A model generated the notes under the pieces. The model was not told where the DNA came from, did not search any database, and saw nothing but the letters and a program-made list of their open reading frames with translations. A DNA stretch of 64,000 nucleotides from Rhabdornis inornatus (lineage: Eukaryota; Chordata; Aves; Passeriformes; Rhabdornithidae): assembly GCA_013397075.1 (NCBI GenBank), contig VWZS01009631.1:490885-554884 (forward strand), given 5' to 3'. A program made the translations under genes and the position numbers. Below, piece after piece: positions 1-12,684 of this stretch; within the stretch, counting starts at the first letter, position 1; each line of letters starts with the position of its first letter.

Positions 1-3000
1 AAAAAAGACTGAGTCATCTTACAAGAGAGAAGTAAAAGCTGTTAGGGAGCAAATAGATTGCAACTATTTTCCTGACCCTAGACAACAAGATAACTTTTCA
101 TACTCTCATCGTTCCTCTAATGGATTTATTAAGAGTTGATAAAATTTATCAAGTGTATCTCTGAAAAAACCCTTTCCTTTTTTCTAAACGCTTCTATTCT
201 GCAGGCTGGAGCCAACAGTTTTGAGCACTACCACTTACCATAGGGCTCCTTATGACAGAAATTGCCACTGAGATGAGCTCCGTTGGTTACAGCAGAGTGC
301 TAATATCATCGAGGTTGTGGATGGTTGTTGATCCCTGTATGGGTTATTCACTTAAGAGCTGGACTCAATGATCCTTCCATTTCAGAATATTCTGTGATCC
401 TATAAAATCTAATGCAATGAAATAAAAAAGCATTTCATGCAGTGAAGAGGGATTTCAATCTGCTAACAGGCTGAGGGCCCTCTGAACAAATTAAGACCTG
501 TGGAATACAAGTAGTATTTTTTAGGTTTAGCTCAGTGACTGAATTTAGCTCTGGATAGTCAAAAATTTAAAAATTAATCAGCTGAATACTGACAGATATT
601 TTCAACAGTATTTGCAAGCTCTCTAGTAGAAGCATCCTGTCTTTTGTTATGCGCCAGGATGATGGCTAACACAGTTAGGTTCTGATTCAGCACTGGGCTT
701 GAGAGATGATGATAATAATAGATTATCAAAAAGAAAAGGTATGTTTCAGGAGTTTGATGAGCACATTTGAGTATAAATAGAATTCTTTCTAGTCTGGTGC
801 TCGAGAGCTCCTATCTTATATGCAGTAAATGTCTGAATAAGCAGTAATGTGAAAAGTGAAGGTAGTGTCTTAACAATTGCAGCATAGAAGCCCTTTCAGA
901 TTATCCTTTTCTTCCCCTAATTTTTTCTGGCAAGAATTCATCACCAGTTTTCACTGGGAGCTGGAAAAATGTTTGTATAAGCAAATAGTGAAATTTTAGA
1001 AGATCCTAGCATGCACTAACCCTGTAAATAAATCACAGACGACTGATTTTTCACTCTTTTCTGTTTCGTTGTTTTTGTAGTTTTGCTGCAATTCTGTTTT
1101 CCAATATATTCCAGTTCCCTAGTAAAGCTAAAGAAGACTTTGTTCATATATAACTTTTCTTTTTTGAGGAAAAAAGGGTATAGCCCAAAACTTTTGCCGT
1201 ATGTTTTCATTTAAACTTCTAATCAAACTTATTTAATACTACCCCTGTTCCATCTTTGTATTCAGAGATGTGCAGAAATTTCTTCTGTACACACTTATCC
1301 CACAACTGGGTAACATCCTCTTCTTTAGTAAGAATATATTTGCACAATGAGCACTTAAAGTGAGACTTAGAGAAACTGATTTCTGCTATAGATGCCCATT
1401 CATCATTCAATCTTTCTAAGCTTTGTCTCATTTCTGTATATGACAATTCTAATAATTTTTACTTCAATTGTTTTCTAATAAGTTTGTTTGGCTTTTATGT
1501 TGCCTTTTCTTAGATCATGTAAACAGTTTACAATTCCAGAAATTAACATCTATACCCAAAGATAAAAACACTTAATAACTGTATTCTACCTCATTTTACA
1601 TGTGAAACACTTGAAGACAAAAATACCTGCTTTGTAAATGAAATATTTGTGTAGTGTATTGAAGTGTTAAGACTGATAGTTTTAAGCTACATAAGCCCTA
1701 AAAATGGACTTTACTCCTCTCTAGCAGTTCTTATGGACTGTTCTTTTACACCTTCCCAACATTTGCTTGATTGTCACTATAATGGTAAAAAATTATTCCC
1801 AAAAATGTAACTCATAAATTTTCATTAATCTAACCATTTGCAAAGCTCTATAAAATTTTGAACTCCAACTGAAATAATGCATAAATAAATTATATTTAGC
1901 AAGATAGTCGTGGTAAAAGAGAACTCCTTTCTGTTAGACTCACTGTAAAAAAGAACAGAGCTTTGCATAGATTTTCTACAATGAACTAAATTAAGAAGAA
2001 ATGTGATTTTATATCACCTTAGAAAAAAATTATTTGAACACTAGCAAATTATAATTTAAATTTAGCTACTAGTAACAGTTGCTAACCAAAATAACATATG
2101 AATTCCCACTCAGCGTGTTGTACAAGCTTCATTAAAATTCTTATAGTAAAGTGTTAAGTTATAACTTCTGCGTGTAAATATATCTTTTATATCAATGGTT
2201 GAGGAAAGGACCCTTAGTGTCCAATTTTATTCCCAAATCTCTCAAACATTCCACTGTGGCATGTTCATCCACTCCATTATTTTATGAGGAGTTTTTGCAG
2301 CAATTTACAGAAGTAGTGACATTAATTACTATTTGGTCATGGCACCTGATTCTATTCCTCACAGCTGTAAAATACTCCTTTCCTGTAAAACTAGTGACTA
2401 CAAGATATCAAGATCAACCATGACATACATTGAACTCAGAAAATCAACCGCCAATTCAAACTGACAGAAACCCATAGATTTGAGGATACTGACTTCAATA
2501 TGAAGAATGTGGCTACAATTTTTCTACTCAAAAGAGACCATTTGTTGGATTGCAATAAGAAAAACCTTTCAGAAATTATTTCTGAGTTGTCTTCATTTTC
2601 TGCCCTACTTAGAGCATTCTACCTTTTTACTGGTCTATAATGCTTTTCTAACATTTAATCCAGCCCTATCTAGATCACAACTTCTATTAATCAATTGGCT
2701 AAAATAGCTAGTCAGATGAGGTAACTTTGTCACAAGTTTTATTCCTTTCACCTCAAAACAGTTTGACTAGAAGTACTAACCTATAAGCTAAATATTAGTT
2801 CCCAAACACCATGTTTATTACCTCATGGGAGAAAGCACAGAAAAGTAATTTGATTAAACATGTAATTGCATTCTGCCAAAGAGGGATATTTCAGGATTGT
2901 CTTAATATTTTATCATTTCAAAATCTGTAAGCCTAATAAAGACACCCTGGAATAATTTCTTGGGTTTATTTCTGTGAAGGAAATGACAGGATCTGTTATG

Positions 3001-6000
3001 CATCCAATAAATAGATAATAACCTTCTTTAGATAAGGTTCAAATAAAGTGAAGAGGCTAATAATATTTTTAAAACAGTCAAAACTATAATCAGAAAACCT
3101 TTGAAGCAACTTCTTCAAGCTGCTTTCTCTTCAGCAAGTTTTCATCTTTCCTGGCCCTAGCAATGGAGTTACATCTGAGAAGCAGAGAACACTCCATACA
3201 CTGATGTTGTAAACAAGCACAACTGCAATTTAAATCACGCCTTTCCTTCCAGTCAAAGAGCTAGCCCAAAAACACAGTATTTGCTTTCATCTGTGCAAAG
3301 AACTTTACTATACAAATATAGCAGTTTAGTGAAAGGCAAGCATGTCTTTTTAGTCCTAGAAATATTAGGACTACAATGTTGACATGAAATACTGCATACG
3401 TTTGATGCATGCAATTTTGCCTTATAGAATATGGCACATACAAGTAAGAGTAACCCCCTGACTTTGCTCAAAATATAAAGAGAAGTTTGTCCAGGTTCTT
3501 ATTTTTAGCTGCACCACTGGAAGCAAATTCATCTTCAGTGAGGGCTAGTCAAGAAAAATTGTGTTCAGGAGGACGAAGGTTTCTATCTAGCCAACCAGCA
3601 GCATAGCTCTGAAAACCCCCGCATCAATTATGTGTATTTGTCTTCAAGGTAAATTACAGTAAATATTAGGCAAACTGAAATGGTGCTGAACTCTTAGCAA
3701 AGGAATATGGCCAAACAACAATCACCAATAAAAGACAGAAGAGCCTCTGCTATTACCACCTTCAGTGCTCCACAAACACCTAACTGCCTAAATTAACAGA
3801 ACAGCTACTGAGATAAATAATTTTTCTTAGTCATGTTTTACAGACAGAGAAATAGGAATAGGGTAGCTCTACTTCTGTTTCCTAATGATGGCTGCTGTTG
3901 GGGCTCAGCTTAGAGAGGAAGCCTTCCTGGATTCCATGAACTGTAATTAGCTGTTTAGATTACAGCCTCACCCAGCTACAATCACAGAGCTATTTTGCTA
4001 TATCTTGTACAAACATTGAGTAAAAAAAAGTTATCTATGTGTAAAGAGATTGAAAATTAAAAAGAGGGAGTGGCACAGCTTTCAGTAGCTTTCAGTGGAG
4101 GCAACTTATGCATACCACACAGGTCTTCCAGTGATATATTTTTATTAATTTTTAACAGGTCTCCTATCTATCTGTTCCTTTCAGGACATTTAAAACAGGG
4201 GGGTTCTGTGAGGTAGCTTGAGGACTAGGATAATGATTTTCTGAAGTCATCTCACATTATAGTACCCTCAGGAAAGTATAAAGGTAGTGAGTTTTACTTC
4301 ATCCTCTGATGGAAGAGACACGTCTCTATTATTCATTAAAAGAATTAACACAGAATGTGACACATCTGTGCACTTGCTAAATTGAATTATAGATTTTGAT
4401 CTTGAAGAGGAAAAAATCAAAACTATCAGAGTATCTCAAGCTTAGACAAAAATGACTCTACTAGTAAACAGGAAAAATTTCCAATGGATTTGAGACGCTT
4501 TTGGATGGATGTTGTTTACTAGAAATATAGGGGGGGGTTAGTTATAGTCTACAACATGAAAATGGTTGCTTTAGATAAGTAAACAAAATAGATGTATAGA
4601 TAAAAATGAGGGAGTTTACTTCCACTACGTCTTACTTCTCAAGTATAGAATCCTATCATTATTACTTGGTTGTTTTAAGCACCCAGGCAACTTGGGCATT
4701 TCAAATATCTGAGAGTAGCTGGCAAGGACACATAGTCTGAAGAGCTCTTGCCATGAAGACATGAAATTAATGAGGCCTATCAGGAATATGATGCTAAGCT
4801 CATATTCTAAACAAGTGTCAGTGAATCAAGTCTATTCTTCTGATGGAAATTATGAATTCTTCAACCTTTTAGTAAGTTTCATCCAAATAAAATTGTCATA
4901 ATCTAGCAAAAAATTTATTACTAATTAGAAATTAGTTTCCTGAGAAATAGCATGTTAATCTGTGTACACCTACTTTAGTTTTCTGTCTGGAACCTTAGCC
5001 GACTTTAAAGCTTGGTAATTGGAAACATCTATTGATCTATGCAAAAAAACTTACTAATTATTAAATATTTCTTAATTGATAGTTCTTAAATTTTCCAAAT
5101 AAAAAGTCAATATACTTTCAGAACAATTCTTCTGCATATTACATATATTGTTTTTGAAGTTAAGCTACCTGAATTTGCTTCTAAAACGTGGAAATTTTAT
5201 ATTCTGCCTTCTTTTCTTAATAGCCTGTTTATTTTTTGAATCTGTTTCAAGAAAAAGCTTTTTGTAAATTTAGTTTAATTGTATTTCAGATGGTAACAAC
5301 CTTTCAAGTGGCTCTTCTTCAGGTAAATCTATCTTCTAAAATTCTGTCTGCAAAAGTCCTTTTATTGATTTGTTCTGCTATATTATTTCAAGATCTCATT
5401 ACATTTTATATATTTCTGGAAGACTGCAAGTCATAATATAGCTCTTTCTCTCACTGTCTGAATATTTATTTCTGCAAAACTATAGCTATAACAGGTAAAC
5501 TATTAAATTTAATATAATTATATGACATAAAATCCAAATTTAATGATACCTCTCATTATTACTGAAATTTGCAATATGCAGAGCATAAAAAAACTTCAGT
5601 CAATATATGAGACAAAACACATTGCAGAAATTGATAGTAGTATATGAATTCAGTGTTAAAACACAGAAAACCTGTCTCAGAGAAAAGCAATATTTTTTTT
5701 TATCCTATGAGGCCTAGCAGCCAAGGTGATGAAGGGCTGAGAACTTCTGGAGGGCTTGATTTAATAGATAGAATAAATTCTTTTTTCTACCTGTCAAAAA
5801 ACCCACCATAGTCATTCCAACACAGCTAAATATTGTGCTAGGTAAGAAATATTTTCTGCGATGCTTGCTATTTTATTTCATTGCAGTTATTTACTTTTTT
5901 TTCTTTCATACTTCTAATCATATTTAAGAAATAAAAATGCAAGAAGTAAAATCACTTTCTGAGAGGACAAAAAATTATTTTTTCATATGGCTTTTTAATA

Positions 6001-9000
6001 AAAACTCTTCAACGCCTGTAATTGCAATGAATAAGATATAGTAAAATGACATTTCTGTCAACAAGTGGAAGAAAAACAAGTAAATGTACCAATTCATATT
6101 AACATTCAAGGATATAAACATTATGTCCTTTGAGGGAGACCCTGTTTACATTGTTCTGAATAAATTCTCTGGTCAGCCACACACAGGAGAGTCCCACAAG
6201 CAGTCAGAGACTTCATCCCCTTCCTTTCATATTCTGACAGAGTCCTATGTGCAGATATCCAAGTTAAATCTTTCTCACTTACAAGGGAAGATAAAGAAGA
6301 TTGTTGGTTTCTTATACTGGTAGAAGACACGCACAACCTTAAATTTTAGAAAAAACTAAAAGAAGTGCCAAAATTAAAGGAAATCATACCAGAGGATAAA
6401 AAAATAAGTGTATTCAGTGTCTGAGAGTTATGAGTTCTAGCTTCTAATGTTAATAATTGCATATGCTTTGCTTTTTTCTCCTGAAAATAGATTAAGATAA
6501 TTTAATGTGCAGAGCAAGAAAATTATCCACTTAAGTATGCTTCAGTACATTTTGGGAAAAAGAACTGAAAAGCCGTAATTGTCTCTTTCTGTAATTCTTT
6601 GTCCCAAGGCCTGCTGTGCCCAGACAGAAAAAAAGGCATCATCACATGCCGCAGTGTTTCCATAGAGTACATTCAAGTATTCGCTGATATTTTAGACTGT
6701 CCGTGTTTAGGGATACCATTTCTCAAAAGCAGTTGTTTCCTTTAGTCTGTTGCATGAGTTGCTAGATGGTATTTGCAAGCTTTTGAGCAGCAATTCAATA
6801 ACTATCTGTGTCTGTATTTCTGATAACCTAAATTCTGGAATTGTGTGACAGTAGACATTCAATTATGAGAAAATATTTCAGCAAAGGTCTGACTTGAGCT
6901 GCTTTTGTGAAAGTAATTTTTCTTATTCTTTGGGGAAGTTTTAGAACAAAGGTATTATGGAATTAGCCCATGATCTTGAGGACAGTCTGTCATAATTATC
7001 TATCTTACCTACCCTCGTCAAGGAAATCTGTATACAATAGGTTGGTCATTGTGGATATGTATGTTCTATTCTTTAATCTTATATACTGGAAAAGTAACAT
7101 ATGTTTCATACTATAGCCAGACCAGTCATTCACCATTCTAAAACTATCCATGGCCTGATTTTCTTCGACACCCTACCACAGTCAACAGGTTGTACAGAAA
7201 CATGAGCATTTCACTTTGGTTCAATTCTCAGCCTCGGAGCAGTGGCACATTTCACCAGGAAACAGTTCTGACAGTCTCTACACCTCACTCAGACTTCTGC
7301 AAACTCTTTGTGCATTTGAGATCCTTTGACTTGATTTTGGAAAGTCTAAACCTAGAGAAGGTTGAGACAAATAGACTAAATCTAGTTGCCAGCTAGGGAG
7401 CCTGAGACCAGCTAATATTGCTCCTTTTGCTTTCGCATTCTGGGGTTTAGATAACTGCTTTGCATCAGCATGAAAATAACAATACTACTGGTGGTGCTAT
7501 AAAAACTGTCCGAGCAATTCTTTGAGGAGCTATCACAACTTTTCAGCGGCCATCTCCTAGGATTACCCTTCTGCTGTGCTTGGGATAGGACTGCAAATAC
7601 CACTGACATGGGCTAAACAGACTTGGAGAAATAACACAGCATCTAGCATTACCCAGAGACCACTAAAGAAATTGTAGAGAATGTAAAACTCTCTCCATTG
7701 CAGGCATTTCTCTGACTTAGCCACTGTGACTTGTATTTAAATATACATTTCATCATTAGTAATTTGGGGAATGCCTTCACATGAAAGGCCACATTCAGGC
7801 CATGTATAATTTCCCTTCCTTTTTATGAAATGTTTGCACAGAATAAACACAAGAATCACTAGCCATGCAAATGTATTGGATTATAAAATAAATCCTTGTT
7901 CATTTATTTTTGCAGGAATATCTCATTTTGATGGGGCAGGGAATTTGCAACCATGATTGTAGCTGTTGATAGGTCTTTTGGGAACTAATTTTCATTCTTT
8001 TTTTTTTTTTCCCCTGACACAAAATTCCATATGATTGTATTCAGTGTTTAAGAACAGCAATTTTCTATTAATATTAGCCCTTCTTATTGCAATACATATG
8101 GAACAACGAGGATATTATTTTTTCTTATCAAGATAGGATTTTTCCCTGCATTTTTTCCCAAAACTATCAATATAAATATTTTCTTCCCATGAGTTCTAAG
8201 TCTTCTCTTTTAATCTCCCAAAATATGAGACAGAATTGAAAAAAGGCTTCCAGAACACAAGAAAAGTTGATTTGAGTTTGAGACTTTGGAGACAATTGTA
8301 TCTGCAAATAGTTTAGAAGAGTCCTATAGCATCTACAGTGATAGTTTTGGACTGAGCTCTACTATTTAGAAACTTTAACAGCTGAGATGGCACAGAGAAT
8401 AAGTGCAAGCAACAGATTAACTCATTTGCAAATTCCTTATTCAGTAAAGCAAGGTTTGAAAGGAGGAGGTGGAATGTAAGTCTGGAATTGTGACTCAGAC
8501 TCAACTGCTTTCCTCAACTGCTCTTAGGAAGACACAATCATACAAATGTCTGACTCAGCATTACAGAGAATTTGGCAATCTAGTCTTTAATAAAACGTAA
8601 GCATTTTAATGTCACATTATCTCTGCATTAGTAGTAAATAGCTGGTTGCGTCTGAAAACACGTTTGAGTGTTGTAAGCCAAGATCCATCTGCTCTGACAT
8701 CATACTTGCACAAAGCAGGGGTTGTCCATTACCAAACAAAAGATTTCACCCCATACACAGCACACGAGGGAAGCTTCCACTGGCAGTTTTAGTCTATTCT
8801 GGGACCAAAGGCCAGAGGCCTGAATGAATTTTGTTTCATGACAAATTATGTTATTACACTTCCTTGCTCAGCTCAACTCAGTAAACTACACAAATTCTGA
8901 ATGGGCCCCCTGATAGCTTTAGCTACAGGAGAGAGGTGAATGTCCAACACACCATGTAGCTCATTACTTGTTCACTGAAGAATAGCAATACTCCTTCTCT

Positions 9001-12000
9001 TAAGAATATTCAAATTAAAAAGCAGGAAAATAGGGTTTGAGACTATTTATTACAGTGTATAGAAGAAAGCAAAAAGCTGCTCATCTAAGTTTTCTATTTC
9101 ATGCCCAAAAGTCTTAGCAAGAAGCAAAATTCTCACTGAGTATTCTTTCCAGCTGAACTGCAGTTAGACAGCTAAATCAGTAATGCAGTATAACGTGGTC
9201 ATATTAACGTGGTGAGGCAGAAAAGACCATCTGCAGCACCATGAATATGACTAAAATAGAGTGCCAACAAAAACCTTGAACAGTGTCTAATGACAGAAAT
9301 CCTTATGAATGGTGTTTTTAAGAATTTCAGTGTAATTGATAAAAAAGAGAATTATAGTGTTAGTTTCACTTTAGATGCAATAAGCTTTCAAAATATATTT
9401 ATAAGCTGCTTTACAGCTCAATTCTATGTGCATTTAAAAATATTATTTTTTTTACATTCTTTTCACTAATTTCAACAGTGAGCAATTGTAATGTTCAAGC
9501 GTAATTAGTAAGTTAAAAGAAATATACACACTCCCAAGGTGTACTCTGCTGAATATTACTGTGTAGACTGAAAATTGGCACCTTTAACTGCTGTTTTAAA
9601 GATCCACGTCTCCGGTTTATGTAATAGAGAATTCTATCTATTGTACTCTGGTGTGTATATGCCTAGAGTGATAAATTCAATGCTAGATATTTGGAATTCA
9701 ACAATATTTTTTCAAAAATTGTCAAAGACAAAAAGTAATATCATTACATGGATTTACATTTCAAAGTAGGGAAAAAAGTGGAAACAAGTCACCAGATTTC
9801 TAAACACTTGGATATTATCAATAGTCTTTCAGGTTATTTATTTTAGAATAGATTTTCAATTACTTGGATTAAAAAAAAAGGTGCCAACAATGAGGTGAGA
9901 ATGTTTGCATATGTCAAAAAATTATTCAGACTATTACTTGAGATCACAAGGCTTATGCAAGGATGCTGACTCACCAATTGATGAAACAGCAAAATAAATT
10001 TTTGCGGAAACAATATTAGAGACTGAATTATCTATTACCTATCAACAACAAAATTTCTCAGCTGTTGTAAAAATATCTTAAATTAACACATTTAGAAAAA
10101 TAATTCAAAAATGCAGTGAAATATTGGTAATTATAAGGAAGCGAACTGAGGTCAAAACAAGAAGCCATTATATCACTGCATTGATTCCTAAGTCTGAGTA
10201 GCTCAGGCCATTGTCAAAAAGGATTACATTAGAAATAAAAAGTAACTGAGAAGAGTGAGAAGCATGTTCAGATGTACACAATACAGTTACATATGCATTC
10301 TTCAGCTTGCAGAAGAGGTATACAAAGAGCAATTCAGCAGATGCATGAAAAACTGTAAACATATAGAGACTATATTGAGATTATAAAAGTGGAGTAATTA
10401 TTAGGTATTTCTTGTAGGCACTAGAACCCTCCCCAAGGCAACAAGTGTATAGCAAGTAAGGTGAAGTACTTTTTCACAAACATATGCTAAAATTATGGAA
10501 TTCTTTCCTATAGAATGCTTTGCAGATCAAACTACAACCATTTTTTGAAAGCACTGAGACAAATTCATAGAAGAAATGTACACCAAACATACAGTTTGTG
10601 GTTTGAACAAAACAATTTATAGCTCAGGAAGTTTCTGAAATTCAGTTATTTATAAACTGAGTACATTCACTGAGAGAAATATCACAGTGTAGTGACTCTT
10701 AATCTCCTTCTTCACAAATCCACTGCCAGAAAGGATCAAAACCCAATAGTGTGCTAGATGGACCTTTGGTGTCATCTAGTACAGCAGCTTTAGCTGTTGG
10801 ACAGGTTTTCCTGAGCAAGGTACTCCCACCTTCATTCATTTAGAATTCAAAATACAGTTCCATATTCAATACTAAATAAATAGAACATCCATTTAAAAAC
10901 ATTAAATTATTAAACTGCGTTATCTATTGTTCTCCAATTACTGCCTGCCATAGGCATAAAAGAAGGACTATTTCAAAACATGTCAGTATGGAATGATAGA
11001 CTTCAATGGTAAATATTAATAAATATTAGGTAGCTACAAAGTCTGGCAATTTAAACTGACTGGAAAAAAAATCTTATCCCAAACAGAACTTCTTATCCCA
11101 GCAAGAGAGAATAAGAAGATACTTCAAACTGTTCACCAAAAAATAGTTTCATTATTGATTCACTGTTGAAAACACTTATGTAGCAAAGCCATGTGATACA
11201 AGAAGTTATTAAATAAGTCAGACTGTTTATACAATGACACCTGATCATTTAAATTATTTAAATTCTTATATTTTGTTAAACATTCTTTAGCATTGCTTAT
11301 TCTAAACTGTTTAATATGTTTTCTCTACATCTGAAGTCCCTGTGCCTCCATCTGTGAGTTGTATTACAAGAAACCTTACAATATTTGTTATTTAAGTTAG
11401 TTATTTTAGAAGGGTATTCTGTAAATTTTGCAATTCTTCCGCTATAGTTTCTTTCTATGCACCATATTATACTCTTCCTCTCAACTACTGATATTTCTTA
11501 CCATTACACAAAGTGTTCATTTTCCACTCACTCAGGATAGTCTCACCTGCCATTCAACATACCAAGCCCAACTCAGCCCATCTCATGCAACTGTAAACAA
11601 TAATTGCATTGTATAGGTGCAACTGAGGCTTGAGACCTGTGTTCCTCTTTTTTCTTCACTTTGCTCCTTTACTTTTAATTTTAAATGCGTTAAAATTGTT
11701 TCATCTAATCATTAGATGTAAGAACTGGAGAGGATTGTAATGAAACCGATATACAGCTTATTCCTCTATCCCAAGAAATTAGCTCTGGTATCTTCCTGTT
11801 TAATCTGTAGCCAATAAATGCATATATCAGCAGTACATTTATAATCACATGGAGTTCTACTAATAATAGAATCTGCAAATATCTATTTCAGAATAACAAC
11901 TATCAAGCAAAGTAGTTAGACATGCTCTGGAAGTCTTTTGTAGATACATAGATTTTTAATTTAGAAAGGACTGCCTGAACCTCATAGCTTTTAAAATAGG

Positions 12001-12255
12001 CTGTAGAATTAATGCTGCTATCCTCATTCTAAGGTCAAAAACTTAGGTCTGACTGAATTATGAAATCTTTTAACACCCTAACTACAACAAACTTGGACTC
12101 GATTATATTTGTATATTTATATATTCCGTTACTAAGCATTTTAATTTATTAGGAATAGATACTATCATTCATTGTAAGTGAAAAAAAATAGCTGATTTTA
12201 ATGACCAGACATTCATGTGTATTATTTTCTTCTGTTTCTGTGTATTTACACGTAG
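1..12255 (+). other. KCNH7: KCNH7 intron 3 (3' part), no gene recognised
   Basis: This is AT-rich non-coding sequence before the first recognisable KCNH7 exon, ending in the acceptor ...cacgtag at 12255. The PAS-domain exons of the erg family (KCNH2 exons 1-3) are not visible in either strand, so they should lie upstream of the window. Open frames here are short, lack flanking splice logic and show no family similarity I recognise. The only recognisable repeat is a short old CR1-like tail near 10.75 kb. One antisense frame near 1.2-1.45 kb has a CxxC motif and is discussed as a finding only. Confidence 0.75.
10745..10800 (+). repeat. Short ancient CR1/LINE-tail-like fragment
   Basis: The phrase gtgctagatggacctttggt followed by a 'catctagtacagca' stretch resembles the 3' end of old amniote CR1-like elements, whose consensus reads roughly 'ctagatggacctttggtctgacccagtatggc' in pieces. 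Only about 50 bp is recognisable and it is diverged, so the boundaries are approximate. The assignment is from memory of the repeat family and could be chance for so short a match. Confidence 0.45.
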
Positions 12256-12684
12256 GCAGACTTTTTGGGTTCCGGCTACCTGGATTGAGACTTCTAACGT
12301 ACAGAAAGCAGTCCTTACCCCAGGAAGACCCCGATGCAGTCATAATCGATTCATCTAAGCACAGCGATGACTCAGTGGCAATGAAGCACTTTAAATCACC
12401 TACAAAAGAAAGCTGTAGTCCTTCAGAAGTGGATGATACAAAAGCACTGATTCAACACAGTAGATGTTCACCTTTGGTTAATATATCTGGACCTCTTGAC
12501 CACTCATCACCTAAGCAGCAGTGGGACAGACTTTACCCTGACATGATACAGACAAGCAATCCACTAACCCATTCCAGATCAAAGGAAAGTATTTGTAGTA
12601 TACGGAGAGCTTCTTCAGTACATGACATAGAAGGCTTTAATGTCCATCCCAAGAACATTTTTAGGGACCGTCACGCAAGCGAAG
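12256..12684 (+). CDS. KCNH7: KCNH7 exon 4 (erg numbering): cytoplasmic linker after the PAS domain
   Basis: This 429-nt internal exon encodes the cytoplasmic linker between the N-terminal PAS/eag domain and S1 of the erg3 potassium channel. The frame reads FGFRLPGLRLLTYRKQSLPQ, then DSSKHSDDSVAMKHF, SPLVNISGPLDHSSP, RRASSVHDIEGF and NIFRDRHASE, a near-colinear match to mammalian KCNH7 as I remember it. KCNH2 and KCNH6 differ strongly here, so this exon fixes the paralogue. The linker is rich in Ser, Thr and basic residues and is likely phosphorylated (inference). The acceptor is tag at 12253-12255 and the donor is gaag|gtatgg at 12684/12685. The first two bases finish a codon begun in exon 3 and the last base starts the next codon. 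A competing cag at 12257-12259 would shift the phase and is disfavoured. The donor lies before a mammalian-like DNGRNVK segment (see finding). Confidence 0.95.
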
